IMG/VR virus record: IMGVR_UViG_3300035701_000090
Location: 1 to 41,627 of that record
Source: a virus
Reading direction: 5' to 3' (one strand)
DNA length: 41,627 nt
The notes below the pieces were generated by a model that saw nothing but the letters and a program-made list of their open reading frames with translations, made no database searches and was not told where the DNA came from. Position 1 is the first letter of the stretch, and each line of letters starts with the position of its first letter. Below are positions 19,550 through 28,220 of this stretch, in pieces. The position numbers and the translations under genes were made by a program.

Positions 19550-20492
19550 GCATAGTGGCGGTCTGGTCAGGTCAGGAAAACCATTGGTGCTGGATGACAC
19601 GCATTATATACCAGTTCGTTACGCCCGTAGACTTAAAGAGATTGACCTAGAAAATCTGCCTCCAAGGATTGACATACATGTTATCGGCAGCAAGGACGAG
19701 CTACTTGGGGCCGTTAAAAACCTCAATGAAGCCGCAAAGAGACTGAAGCGTGAGAGGATTCTGGCCCCGATAAGCAAGAAGCTTGAGAAGAATATGCAGG
19801 CAGTCTTCCGCAAGCAGGGGAAACTCTTTGTCAAGGGATTGGAGAAGCACAAGGGCCTGTTCTCAGAGGCTGTGAAGGACGTGATAGACAGCGTCTCAGG
19901 ACTTGTCGAGGTTGATACGGTTGAGGACATGACCGGGGTTATTCATGCCGGGTCGAGTGCTGCTATGGAAGCGGGTATGTCTGCAGCTGCCGAGTGGAGC
20001 GCCGAGATTGCTTTCGGGATAAACAACCCCCGCGCAGTTCAATGGCTTGAGAGTCACGCCGCCGAGATGGTAACGAAGATAAACGAGACCACGAGGGATG
20101 AGATAGGCCGCCTCGTGAAGCAGGGCGTCGATGAGGGCTGGTCCTACAACAAGACCGCCCGCGAGATCTCAAGTCGCTTCGAGGAGTTCGCAATAGGAAA
20201 GCCCCAGCAGCACATAGAGAGCAGGGCGCACCTGGTCGCGGTGACTGAGAGCGCCAACGCATACGAGCAGGGCCAGCGTCAGGGCATTGACGCGCTTGTT
20301 CAGGCCGGTCTTGAGATAGAGCACTCGTGGGCGACCATGGGGGATGACTTGGTAACTGAGGAATGCCAAGAGAATGAGGACGCCGGGTGGATCCCGCTCG
20401 ACGAGTCGTTTCCCTCGGGTGATGACGAGCCGCCTCGTTTCCCGGGTTGCCGTTGCAATGCGCAGTACCAGAGGGTCGGAAGTGGGGAGTAA
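19542..20492 (+). CDS. Mu gpF-like minor head protein
   Basis: A 316-residue protein starting at TTG 19542 with GGAGGAAG upstream, overlapping the portal gene. The C-terminal half has the phage Mu gpF/SPP1 gp7-type signature: RAHLVAVTESANAYEQGQRQ, then HSWATMGDDLVTEECQENED and PRFPGCRCNAQ, with conserved cysteines. Such proteins enter the prohead with the portal and assist head assembly or DNA ejection. Confidence 0.85.
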   Translation: MPRHSGGLVRSGKPLVLDDTHYIPVRYARRLKEIDLENLPPRIDIHVIGSKDELLGAVKNLNEAAKRLKRERILAPISKKLEKNMQAVFRKQGKLFVKGLEKHKGLFSEAVKDVIDSVSGLVEVDTVEDMTGVIHAGSSAAMEAGMSAAAEWSAEIAFGINNPRAVQWLESHAAEMVTKINETTRDEIGRLVKQGVDEGWSYNKTAREISSRFEEFAIGKPQQHIESRAHLVAVTESANAYEQGQRQGIDALVQAGLEIEHSWATMGDDLVTEECQENEDAGWIPLDESFPSGDDEPPRFPGCRCNAQYQRVGSGE

Positions 20493-22216
20493 TGCCCTGG
20501 ACCTCAAGCGATTCATTGAAGCACATAAAAGGTTTAACCCCCAAGCAATCGGAGACGTGGGCGAAGATAGCAAATGACGCGAGGGACAGATGTCTTAAGG
20601 GCGGCGGGACTGAGAAGACCTGTGACGCCCAGGCGATAAGGATAGCGAACGGCGCAGTCAAGGAGGCAAACGTGGATAAGGAAGAATTGCTTGCGAAGTT
20701 AAAAGAAGCGGGGTTGTCGGAGGAAGCACTGGAGAAGGTTGAGCAAGTCCTCTCGGAGGCTGAATGGGACACGGCCTATATCAACAACTTAGACGATTCT
20801 GCCTTTCTCCATATTGCCGCTGGAGGCAAAAAGGACGATGACGGGAAGACTATCCCGCGTTCGCTTAGGTACTTCCCGGTCTATGATTCCAGCGGGAAGG
20901 TAGACCTGCCTCACCTTAGGAACGCCCTTGCACGTATCCCTCAGTCCACCATTGACCAGGCCGCGAAGGACACGGCAATCAAGAAGGCGCAGGCTTTAGC
21001 CAAGAAGAACCTGCCAAGCTACCAGGAGACCGAAAAACTGACAGCTGCCTTGAAGGAAAAGCTCGGCCTTGAGGATGACCCGATAATCAAGGAGTTCGAT
21101 GAAGACTACCTGATCTACGAGCATGGCAAGACATACAGGCTGGGCATATCAGAAGAGGGCGGGAAGATCATGGTGGGCGAGCCGACAGAGGTAGAAGCAA
21201 AGACGGTGTATGAACCCGTGGCCGATTCCTTGGGTGAGGAGTTCATTCCCCTGACTGAGAAGGCACTCGCCCAAGACGGGACGGCTGAGATCAAGATCAT
21301 ACAACCCGGGTGGGGAAGTTCAGGATTTTATAGCAAGGAGATGCTCACCCGTGACGCCTCGGTCTATAAGCCGGGTCTTCATCTCTACTGGGACCATCCG
21401 ACTGAGAGCGAGGACAAGGAAAGGCCGGAGCGTTCACTTAGGGACTTGGCCGCCCAGCTTACAACGGGCGGTGAATACAAGGAAGGACTTAACGGCCCTG
21501 GCGTCTATGCGAAGGCTAAGGTCTTCAGCCCCTATAGAGAGGCCTTAGAAGAGTTAGCGCCGCACATAGGAGTCTCACACCGTGCTCTAGGCAAGGCGGT
21601 CCAAGGGGAAGCCGAGGGCAAGAAGGGCCCGATCATCGAGAAGATAGTCGCAGCGAAGTCGGTTGACTTCGTGACCACGCCAGGCGCAGGAGGGAAGGTC
21701 GTTCAGCTATTCGAGGCCGCAAGGACGAAGGCACAGGAAGGCAAACAAGACAAGACAGAAGCCGAAAAGGAGGAGGCAAAACGAATGGAAGAAATTAAGG
21801 AACTACAGGAGGCGAAGAGCGAGCTTGAGAAGGAAAAGGGCACGCTCGAGCAGGAGAATGCGCGGCTCAAGGAGTCCGCGGTTCTGAAGGAAGCCCACGA
21901 TATCATGGCGGAGAAGGTGAACGCGTCAGAGTTGCCGGAGGTAACGAAGACCCGATTGGTGGACACTCTTGGCAAGAACCCCCCCGTAAAGGAAGGCGAA
22001 CTGGACAAGCCGGAGTTCGAGAAGGACATCGACGAGGCGATCAAGACCGAGACCGACTACATTGCCAAGATAACCGAGTCCGGGAAGATCAAGGGCATGG
22101 GATCATCCGAAAGCAAGGGAGCGCTCAAGGCAACCTTCAAGGCTGGGTTCCTACGGGAGGGCAAGTCCGAAGAAGACGCCGAGAAGATGGCCGAGATTGC
22201 AGTACAGGGGCGATAA
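20492..22216 (+). CDS. Head maturation protease fused to scaffold, with ChaB-like N-terminus
   Basis: A 574-residue multidomain protein. Residues 1-60 resemble ChaB-type domains (KGLTPKQSETWAKIANDARD, then AIRIANGAVKEAN). Residues about 90-175 hold a module with FLHIAAGG, IPRSLRYFPVYD and LPHLRNALARIPQ, seen in phage head proteins. Residues about 255-410 fit a prohead protease, with LHLYWDHP (candidate His), IGVSHRALGKA (candidate Ser) and KSVDFVTTPGAGG. Residues about 420-574 are a Lys/Glu-rich coiled coil plus helical tail, typical of scaffolds. The protein would guide assembly and then digest the scaffold. It precedes the decoration and capsid genes. Confidence 0.75.
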   Translation: MPWTSSDSLKHIKGLTPKQSETWAKIANDARDRCLKGGGTEKTCDAQAIRIANGAVKEANVDKEELLAKLKEAGLSEEALEKVEQVLSEAEWDTAYINNLDDSAFLHIAAGGKKDDDGKTIPRSLRYFPVYDSSGKVDLPHLRNALARIPQSTIDQAAKDTAIKKAQALAKKNLPSYQETEKLTAALKEKLGLEDDPIIKEFDEDYLIYEHGKTYRLGISEEGGKIMVGEPTEVEAKTVYEPVADSLGEEFIPLTEKALAQDGTAEIKIIQPGWGSSGFYSKEMLTRDASVYKPGLHLYWDHPTESEDKERPERSLRDLAAQLTTGGEYKEGLNGPGVYAKAKVFSPYREALEELAPHIGVSHRALGKAVQGEAEGKKGPIIEKIVAAKSVDFVTTPGAGGKVVQLFEAARTKAQEGKQDKTEAEKEEAKRMEEIKELQEAKSELEKEKGTLEQENARLKESAVLKEAHDIMAEKVNASELPEVTKTRLVDTLGKNPPVKEGELDKPEFEKDIDEAIKTETDYIAKITESGKIKGMGSSESKGALKATFKAGFLREGKSEEDAEKMAEIAVQGR

Positions 22217-22225
22217 GGAGAAGGC

Positions 22226-22681
22226 GTGGTTACAGACCGCTCAGCCTACGACGCAACCTATCAGCACGCCGGAGAAGAGTGCTCGTCCACCAACGAAGGT
22301 CGTTATGTGAGCATCTATGAGGACCTGCTTCTCCACCCATGGCATGACGATGACGATGACTTGATAGAGAAGGGCGACCCTTGCATGGCCTTCCCTAACC
22401 TCGTCGGGATCGCCATGAAGACGGCGGAAAGCACGGAAGACGTGATAACCCTGGACACCGAAGGTATCTGGTGGTTGAACGTCGAGGCCGGCAAGGGTTT
22501 CGGAGACGTCTATGTAGGGCAGATGCTCTACATCGACACATCGACCGCCGAGGTCAATGACGACTATGAACAGATACCATTCGGCCTGTCACTTGGACAC
22601 GTCGATGAGGGGAACACGACTCTCATAGCCGTCAAGGTCCATGCCTTTCAATGGGGCCTATGGTGGTGGTGGATACCATGA
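22226..22681 (+). CDS. DUF2190-like capsid decoration protein
   Basis: A 151-residue protein from GTG 22226 with AAGGAGAAGG upstream. It has a KGDPCMAFPNLVGIAM segment and IPFGLSLGHVD, typical of the beta-barrel DUF2190 family that decorates capsids. Its start (HAGEECSSTNEGRYVSIYED) is a clear relative of the next gene's. It ends in an unusual GLWWWWIP. Confidence 0.7.
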   Translation: MVTDRSAYDATYQHAGEECSSTNEGRYVSIYEDLLLHPWHDDDDDLIEKGDPCMAFPNLVGIAMKTAESTEDVITLDTEGIWWLNVEAGKGFGDVYVGQMLYIDTSTAEVNDDYEQIPFGLSLGHVDEGNTTLIAVKVHAFQWGLWWWWIP

Positions 22682-22714
22682 GAAGAGAAGCAATCTAGAG
22701 AGAAGGAGGAACAA

Positions 22715-23767
22715 ATGCCAGTACAGTATTTAGCAACAGGACACACGGCTGGAGAAGAGTGCTCCAGCACAGGTGAGGGTAGGCACCTGACCCTAGAGGA
22801 AAGCTATCTTATCCACCCGCTTCATGGTGACGGCCTTGTGGACAGTGGAGATCCGGTGCTGTTCGCAGTGGGTAGCACCTGGATGAATGGCGTCGGCGTA
22901 GCGTTTAACAGCGCAAGCGCCGCGACAGACTTGATCGCCATTGACACAGAAGGGATATTCTTCCTGAACGTCCTGGGCTGTGTCTCAGACGGCACCAACA
23001 ACGGTGCGGCAAGAGCAATGCACGCGGGCGATCCGGTATACATATCCAAATCTATCGACACCAACCAACTGAGCGGCCAGGACAACCCGGATGAGTGGGT
23101 GCCGTTCGGCTACCTATTGGGCGATGTGGCGGCGAGCTTGGTCACGCCGACCTTGGTGGCCGTCAAAGTGCACTGGGCGCCGAACTTCCTGGAGAGCATC
23201 AACCTGGGTTCGTTGACCCTCGTCAATGAGGTCGTAGTCAGTGACAACCTCGATATCCCTATAGCGACTCAAAGGGCTGTCGGAGAAGTCCAGGAGTCCT
23301 GGGGAATCGAGTTTGCATGGCTGAAAGGGTTTGTCGGCCTGGACGGACCGCTGCACGTCAATGAGGACATGAGCGGTATCTACATGAGGCTTGAGGACAA
23401 CAAGGCAGCGACAGGCGGCGACCTTTACGCTGGCCGGTTCCAGACTCATGCCAATAACGCAGCCGGGGTATGGACCCGACTCTACGGTATGTACCTGGCA
23501 ATCTCGAACGAAGCCTCTACTACCATCGCAGAATCGTTCGGCCTCTCGATCAACATGGGCGGTGGAGGGTGTCAGCCAGCGATGCAGTCGGCAATCCAGA
23601 TCATGGGGGATGGTTCCCTGGGACAGAAGCAGGGCTGGTTCCAAACCGAGATAGGGCGAGGTGCTGGTCTGGCGGCGCAAAACACCAATGTCAGTGCCAA
23701 GACCCATCAAATCCCCATCTACATCGACGGCACCCGCTACGCTATCCCCGTCATTCCCTGGGTGTAA
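22715..23767 (+). CDS. Decoration protein with extra C-terminal domain
   Basis: A 350-residue protein. Residues 1-150 match the previous gene product (HTAGEECSSTGEGRHLTLEE, SGDPVLFA, FGYLLGDV). Residues about 165-350 form a second beta-rich domain with a Gly-rich MGGGGCQPAMQS stretch, ending in a compact YIDGTRYAIPVIPWV. AAGGAGGAA precedes ATG 22715. It probably sits on the capsid surface, with the extra domain exposed. Confidence 0.7.
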   Translation: MPVQYLATGHTAGEECSSTGEGRHLTLEESYLIHPLHGDGLVDSGDPVLFAVGSTWMNGVGVAFNSASAATDLIAIDTEGIFFLNVLGCVSDGTNNGAARAMHAGDPVYISKSIDTNQLSGQDNPDEWVPFGYLLGDVAASLVTPTLVAVKVHWAPNFLESINLGSLTLVNEVVVSDNLDIPIATQRAVGEVQESWGIEFAWLKGFVGLDGPLHVNEDMSGIYMRLEDNKAATGGDLYAGRFQTHANNAAGVWTRLYGMYLAISNEASTTIAESFGLSINMGGGGCQPAMQSAIQIMGDGSLGQKQGWFQTEIGRGAGLAAQNTNVSAKTHQIPIYIDGTRYAIPVIPWV

Positions 23768-23770
23768 GAC

Positions 23771-23980
23771 ATGTTGAAGGAGCAGAACGCCGAGAGGCAT
23801 AGGCGAATCGAGCAGGAACTATCGCAGCTTTGCTACAGACGTCTGCTGCTCACACGCGAACTCGAGGCGGTCGATAAGCGCATCCCCATCTTGGAGGGAG
23901 CGATGACCGAGAACGAGGCCGCCGGGAAGGACGTGGAGACACAGGAGGCTATAGACAAATCGAAGGAGACTGAAGCCTAG
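23771..23980 (+). CDS. Coiled-coil small protein upstream of the capsid gene
   Basis: A 69-residue, highly charged helical protein (RRIEQELSQLCYRRLLLTRE). It is predicted to be an extended coiled coil. The ribosome site is weak, so it probably relies on reinitiation after the decoration gene three bases upstream. Its function in the head is unknown. Confidence 0.55.
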   Translation: MLKEQNAERHRRIEQELSQLCYRRLLLTRELEAVDKRIPILEGAMTENEAAGKDVETQEAIDKSKETEA

Positions 23981-24009
23981 CTAGTAATCGGACAACAACA
24001 CCCCAATGA

Positions 24010-24032
24010 GTCCCCCAACCGGGGGCTTTTTT
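24010..24032 (+). terminator. Terminator-like hairpin before the capsid gene
   Basis: CCCCC (24012-24016), loop AACC, GGGGG (24021-24025), then C and six T. Only 22 bases separate it from the capsid ATG, leaving no room for a promoter between. Confidence 0.75.
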
Positions 24033-24054
24033 AGTACCAAAAAAGGAGGACAAG

Positions 24055-25191
24055 ATGCCTGAGTTTCTGCAATTGATGGAAGGATGGGATGGGTACAGCC
24101 CCGTCCGCGGAGCGCAGTTGAATGAGGCGGCGATGGACCGCGCCTTGAACCTGCTACAGAACACCGACCGCCTTCGCCCCAAGATGTGGGAGGCCAAGCT
24201 GGAGGAGGCCATAACCACGTCCGACTTCCCGTACCTGTTCGGGGGGATACTCGACAGGGAGCTTCTGGCCCGGTACAAGATGGTCGTGCCGGACTGGAGG
24301 TCATACGTGAAGGTCGGGTCCTGTAAGGACTTCCGACAGAGGGAGCTCCACAAGGTGCAGGGGAATGAGACTCTTCTGCCCGAAGTCAAGGAGAAGGGTG
24401 AGTATCTAGTAGCACCGATGAGTGATGCCCACTACCACATACAGGTCTACAAAAGAGGAAGGCAGTTCGACATCTCTTGGGAGTCATTGATAAACGACGA
24501 CCTCGGAGCGTTCAACGATATCCCCGACCGATTCTCGAACGCCTGCATCTACACCGAAGCCTATGTAGCGACTAACCAGATAGCCGTGGCCGCCGGCCCG
24601 AACCCGCTTCTGTTCGGAGCGGCGATAACCGACGTAGACGGGCAGGCTGTCATCAACCAGGGCGCGCTTGCTCTGACGATCGCCAACCTGGAGACGACCC
24701 TGGGATTGATGGCGGCGCAGACAGACGTTCTGGGAAGGCCCTTGGGAATCCAGGGGAAGCACCTGGTAGTCCCGCCGAGGCAGGAGTTCACCGCTAGGGC
24801 GATCCTGACTTCCGCTCTGAAGCAGTGGACGGAGGTCGGAGCAGGCGGGGGAATACCCGTACCGACAACCAACATCATCCCGCAGTTAGGAATACAGCTC
24901 CACGTGAATCCCCTGCTCCCAGTCATTGACGCTTCGGGAAACCGGAGCGGAACGTGGTACGTTTTCGCGGATCCGGCGGACGGTGTGGCAATCGAGGTTG
25001 ACTACCTGAGAGGACACGAGACGCCGGAAATCTGCATGAAGAACTCCGACAAGGTCTCAGTCACAGGCGGAGCCCCGGTCAGTCCATTCGATGGGGACTT
25101 CGCGTCGGACAACGTGTTCTACCGCGTCCGTGACTGCATAGGCGGAGCACCGAGGGACCCGAGGTTCGCGTACGCGCAGGTAACCGCCTAA
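24055..25191 (+). CDS. Major capsid protein
   Basis: A 378-residue protein in the position and with the pattern of HK97-fold major head proteins of the Mu gpT-like group. It has a helical N-terminus, FPYLFGGILDRELLARYK, an E-loop region with HIQVYKRGRQFDISWESLIN and DRFSNACIYTEAY, and a C-terminal WYVFADPADGVAIEVDYLRG with FYRVRDCIGG. It has a very strong AAAAGGAGGACAAG ribosome site. No cleavable N-terminal delta domain is evident, consistent with a separate scaffold gene. Confidence 0.9.
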   Translation: MPEFLQLMEGWDGYSPVRGAQLNEAAMDRALNLLQNTDRLRPKMWEAKLEEAITTSDFPYLFGGILDRELLARYKMVVPDWRSYVKVGSCKDFRQRELHKVQGNETLLPEVKEKGEYLVAPMSDAHYHIQVYKRGRQFDISWESLINDDLGAFNDIPDRFSNACIYTEAYVATNQIAVAAGPNPLLFGAAITDVDGQAVINQGALALTIANLETTLGLMAAQTDVLGRPLGIQGKHLVVPPRQEFTARAILTSALKQWTEVGAGGGIPVPTTNIIPQLGIQLHVNPLLPVIDASGNRSGTWYVFADPADGVAIEVDYLRGHETPEICMKNSDKVSVTGGAPVSPFDGDFASDNVFYRVRDCIGGAPRDPRFAYAQVTA

Positions 25192-25205
25192 ACAAGAGGA
25201 AAGCA

Positions 25206-25234
25206 GGAGGGGGTCTCTACGGCCCCCTCCATTT
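25206..25234 (+). terminator. Terminator-like hairpin after the capsid gene
   Basis: GGAGGGGG (25206-25213) pairs perfectly with CCCCCTCC (25223-25230) around a 9-base loop. Only a short broken T run (ATTTCTT) follows, so it may be a weak terminator or a 3' stabiliser of capsid mRNA. Confidence 0.6.
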
Positions 25235-25245
25235 CTTGGAGGTGA

Positions 25246-25563
25246 ATGATGAGGATAAAGATGTTGAAGGACGTTGCGACGGTAGGTGAGTATCTCGAGA
25301 AGGGCAAGGTCTATGAGATTCAGGACTTGCTTGCAAAGGCCCTGATTGAGAGAGGCCAGGCAGAGGACGCGTTCAAGGTTCCCGTTCCCAGGGCTCCAAA
25401 GCTGGAGCCGGTTAAGCCGGTAATCATAGAAGCCGTTTCGGTTGAGGAGAAGCCCGAGGTCAAGCTGGAAGAGGTTAAGGTTGAGGAGGCCAAGCCTGTA
25501 GCTGAAAAGGTAGCCGAAAAGCCTGCCAAGAAAGCGGCTAAGAAGCCTGCTAAGAAGGCATAA
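25246..25563 (+). CDS. Head protein with Lys/Ala-rich histone-like tail
   Basis: A 105-residue protein. A folded N-terminus (MLKDVATVGEYLEKGKVYEI, DLLAKALIERGQAE) is common just after capsid genes. A Pro/Val/Glu repeat region follows, then a lysine-alanine tail (KKAAKKPAKKA) like histone H1. The tail may contact packaged DNA. The overlap TAATG couples it to the next gene. Confidence 0.65.
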   Translation: MMRIKMLKDVATVGEYLEKGKVYEIQDLLAKALIERGQAEDAFKVPVPRAPKLEPVKPVIIEAVSVEEKPEVKLEEVKVEEAKPVAEKVAEKPAKKAAKKPAKKA

Positions 25564-25934
25564 TGACCTACGACCCAACGACCGACGCGGGCAAGGTCCG
25601 ACTGCTCATAACGGATACCGATACCACCGACGAGATATTCACCGACGCCGAAATAAATGAGTTTCTTAACTCACTCGGCGGCGGGTCGATACTCCTAGGT
25701 GCCGCCTTTGCTATAGAGACAATCGCGCGCTCGGAAGTTCTGGTCCAGAAGGTCATCAAATTACTTGACCTTACGACCGATGGCTCGAAGGTGGCTGCTG
25801 AGTTACGGCTAAGCGCGGAGTCATTGAGGCAACAGGCCGCAGAGTCGGGCGATATCGACTGGGCGGAGAACCCCGTTGACGTCTTCTCACTCAGAGAGAA
25901 GATCGAGAAGGACGCGATGAGGGGATTGATTTGA
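25563..25934 (+). CDS. Head-tail connector (gp6-like)
   Basis: A 123-residue protein starting PTTDAGKVRLLITDTDTTDE with FTDAEINEFLN. This is the standard opening of adaptor proteins that bind under the portal in siphoviruses. The rest is helical. It forms part of the neck. Confidence 0.8.
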   Translation: MTYDPTTDAGKVRLLITDTDTTDEIFTDAEINEFLNSLGGGSILLGAAFAIETIARSEVLVQKVIKLLDLTTDGSKVAAELRLSAESLRQQAAESGDIDWAENPVDVFSLREKIEKDAMRGLI

Positions 25935-26290
25935 CGGAGCTTATACACCCTGATCTTCTTACGAGCCTCCACAACTTCTTCTCCTCTGAGTGCACGATTG
26001 AGGTCTCGGACGACTCATTCGACGATTACAAGGACGAGGTGAAGGACTGGGATCCGAAGGCCGGTCATATAGATATTCCCTGCGCGATAGCGGCGGCCGG
26101 TCGGAATGAGGTCAAGCGACCCGATATGACTTATGTACCGGCTACCCACCGCGTGACTCTCGCCGGTTACTACCCTCTGATAACGGAGAAGATGAGGGCC
26201 GTTGTCGAAGGTCTGACCCTGGACATTCTTCTGGTCGAGTTCGATAGCCATCAGAAGACCACGAGACTTTCCTGTGAGGTTGTGAGATGA
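25931..26290 (+). CDS. Head closure / stopper protein
   Basis: A 119-residue beta-rich protein starting at TTG 25931 inside the previous stop region. It has HRVTLAGYYPLI and a DSHQKTTRLSCEVV end, as in the head-tail stopper family. Position between adaptor and gp10-like protein supports the role. Confidence 0.65.
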   Translation: MTELIHPDLLTSLHNFFSSECTIEVSDDSFDDYKDEVKDWDPKAGHIDIPCAIAAAGRNEVKRPDMTYVPATHRVTLAGYYPLITEKMRAVVEGLTLDILLVEFDSHQKTTRLSCEVVR

Positions 26291-26715
26291 GCTTCCTTAA
26301 TCTAATGGGTGCTGCGTCTTTGATGAAGAAGCTCGAGCAGAAGACGGATGAGTATGCCAACAAGCTCGAGGCAGCTGTTACTTCTGCCGCTTTGATAGTC
26401 GAGAATGACGCAAAGGACAAGGCCCCCTACAAGACCGGGACTTTGAAGCGGTCGATAACCCACGAGACGAAAGAAAAGAGCCATGAGAGGGTTGTTGTGG
26501 CGGTGGGCACAAATTTAATTTATGCCGGAATATTGGAGTTTGGAGGTACGATAGAGTCCAAGAGCGGTGGATACCTCGTTTTCAAAACCGACGATGGGGA
26601 ATGGCATAGCGTTTCTTCGGTTCAGATACCGGCACGTCCGTACTTGAGGCCCGCGCTCGACCAGAATAAAGCGAAGATAGTCAAGGAAATCGGGGACGCT
26701 TTGAGGAGCCTCTAA
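26287..26715 (+). CDS. HK97 gp10-like neck/tail protein
   Basis: A 142-residue protein with the family hallmarks: VENDAKDKAPYKTGTLKRSI, then GTNLIYAGILEFGG and a C-terminal IPARPYLRPALDQNK. It probably joins the tail terminator and head completion proteins. It overlaps both neighbours (ATGA and TAATG). Confidence 0.85.
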   Translation: MSFLNLMGAASLMKKLEQKTDEYANKLEAAVTSAALIVENDAKDKAPYKTGTLKRSITHETKEKSHERVVVAVGTNLIYAGILEFGGTIESKSGGYLVFKTDDGEWHSVSSVQIPARPYLRPALDQNKAKIVKEIGDALRSL

Positions 26716-27089
26716 TGGAGAAGGCCATAGGACAATACCTGGAGGATAACGTAACCCTCGTCTCGGGAAGGGTCTACTCGATGAAGCTTCCCCAGGGCTG
26801 TACTCTACCGGCCTTAACTTTCTTCAGGGTTTCGACCATGCCCCTCTATTCACACGAGGGATTCTCACACTACACGGAGTGTCGTTTTCAGGTCTCATGC
26901 TGGGCCATGAAGCACGGCGACGTGAGGGAGATCGCGAGCGAGGTGAGAGACGTCCTTGAGGGATACAAGGGAATGATGGGAGCGACCTACGTCCACCGTT
27001 GTTTATGTGTCGGGGATATTGACCTGTTCGAGCCCGAGACAAGTATATTTCACGCGCCCCTAGATTTCATGGTGGCATTCGAGGAATAG
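26715..27089 (+). CDS. Tail terminator protein
   Basis: A 124-residue protein with the usual pattern (YLEDNVTLVSGRVYSMKLPQ, then PALTFFRVSTMPLYSHEG, CRFQVSCWA, VLEGYKG). It caps the tail tube end and binds the neck. It sits just before the major tail gene as expected. Confidence 0.75.
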   Translation: MEKAIGQYLEDNVTLVSGRVYSMKLPQGCTLPALTFFRVSTMPLYSHEGFSHYTECRFQVSCWAMKHGDVREIASEVRDVLEGYKGMMGATYVHRCLCVGDIDLFEPETSIFHAPLDFMVAFEE

Positions 27090-27112
27090 AAAGCAAAGAG
27101 AGATCGGGCAAG

Positions 27113-27137
27113 GCCTCGCAAGTTGCGGGGCTTTTTT
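27113..27137 (+). terminator. Terminator-like hairpin before the major tail gene
   Basis: GCCTCGC (27113-27119), loop AAGTT, GCGGGGC (27125-27131) with one G-U pair, then six T. Only 15 bases then lead to ATG 27153, room for its AAGGAGGAAAA ribosome site and nothing more. Confidence 0.8.
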
Positions 27138-27152
27138 ATTGAAGGAGGAAAA

Positions 27153-27896
27153 ATGCCAGTAACAGAAGCAATCGCAGCATACGGAGTAATACTCAAGAGA
27201 GGGGTCAATGGCGCGGGATACCCCGTCGCCGAGCTGAACAGCATCGGCGGGATAGAGATAACCTCCGACCTCGCGGACGTCACGTCTCACGAGTCCACGG
27301 GGGCATTCAGGGAGAAGGTCGCAACGCTCCTGGATGCCGGGTCCGTCCCGATGAAGGGCAACTTCATCGCCGGTGATGCAGACGGACAGAGGGGGCTCCT
27401 GACCGACCTGGAAGCAAGGCTTCCCCAGGACTTCGAGATCACATTCCCGCCGGCCATAGCCGCGACATTTGAGTTCTCGGCCCTGGTCAAGAAGTGGGCT
27501 ATCGGGGACATGAAAGCTGACGGGACGATGGACTTCGAGGCCGAGCTTGAGATCACCGGGCAGCCGCAACTCAACATCACCGCTTCAACCGGTCTCACGA
27601 CCCCATGGTTCTCGACCGACGTAGGCGACATCGTCCCAGCGCCCGCGGGTGCTACCTACAACTACGTCGTGGACATCCCAACTGGAGAGACAGAGATCAT
27701 TATCACGCCGACGGCGGCAGCCGGGGTCATAACGATAACCGCGAACGGTGTCTCACAGGTCGTAGGAACCGGGAACCCGTCAACCGCCATAACGCTGGGC
27801 ACGCCGGGTTCCGTGATCGAAGCGACGATCAGCGTCAAAGAGACCGGCAAGACCGCGAAGGTCTATACGCTGTGGCTGGCTAGGGCAACAGCATAA
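27153..27896 (+). CDS. Major tail (tube) protein with C-terminal beta-sandwich
   Basis: A 247-residue protein. Residues 1-160 are the tube domain (GGIEITSDLADVTSHESTGA, then GNFIAGDADGQRGLL). Residues about 165-247 form an extra Ig/cadherin-like domain (TGETEIIITPTAAAGVITIT and VKETGKTAKVYTLWLARA), which would decorate the outside of the tail. ATG 27153 with AAGGAGGAAAA is chosen over the earlier ATG at 27123, which lies in the hairpin. Confidence 0.85.
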   Translation: MPVTEAIAAYGVILKRGVNGAGYPVAELNSIGGIEITSDLADVTSHESTGAFREKVATLLDAGSVPMKGNFIAGDADGQRGLLTDLEARLPQDFEITFPPAIAATFEFSALVKKWAIGDMKADGTMDFEAELEITGQPQLNITASTGLTTPWFSTDVGDIVPAPAGATYNYVVDIPTGETEIIITPTAAAGVITITANGVSQVVGTGNPSTAITLGTPGSVIEATISVKETGKTAKVYTLWLARATA

Positions 27897-27905
27897 GGAG
27901 GAAAC

Positions 27906-28220
27906 ATGGGAGAGAACGCTCCTAAGGTGGAGATCATGCTCGACAAGACGAGGAACATGCAGTTCACGTTCGGCGTGGCAAAGAAGTTCAAGGAGTTAAC
28001 GGGCAAGGCGATCACCGACATAAACGAAGAGATGACGTTTGAGGAGGTCGCCACTCTCCTCTACCTTACGATCAGGGTGGAGGACCCCGAGTTAACCCAA
28101 GAGCAGGCCGACGACCTATTCCACGTCGGGCACATGTCAGAGTACACGGAAGCTCTACTCAAACTGATAAGCGCGTCTACGCCTAAGGAAGGCGAAGTCC
28201 CAAAAGAGCAGGAGACTTAG
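27906..28220 (+). CDS. Tail assembly chaperone G (unshifted form)
   Basis: A 104-residue protein with AAGGAGGAAAC before ATG 27906. The pattern (KVEIMLDKTRNMQFTFGVAK, AITDINEEMTFEEVATLLYL) is that of the first tail chaperone of siphoviruses. Near its end lies the slippery heptamer C-CCA-AAA in correct phase, after which a -1 shift enters the T frame. It acts with GT on the tape measure protein during tail assembly. Confidence 0.85.
   Translation: MGENAPKVEIMLDKTRNMQFTFGVAKKFKELTGKAITDINEEMTFEEVATLLYLTIRVEDPELTQEQADDLFHVGHMSEYTEALLKLISASTPKEGEVPKEQET
28199..28205 (+). other. -1 ribosomal frameshift slippery site CCCAAAA
   Basis: In the G frame the codons are GTC-CCA-AAA, so C-CCA-AAA matches X-XXY-YYZ exactly. 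Slipping back one base continues in the frame that stays open to 28546. The G stop is only 15 bases downstream of the heptamer. No clear downstream pseudoknot was resolved by eye. Confidence 0.8.

Noticed and set aside
19963-20772. 269-codon minus-strand frame across the gpF-like and protease genes
   Set aside because: Low-complexity Ser/Arg/Pro composition and no start signal; both plus-strand genes have clear family motifs.
23114-23800. 228-codon minus-strand frame opposite the second decoration gene
   Set aside because: Shadow of a G/C-rich coding frame, with no recognisable motif and convergent to a tightly packed operon.
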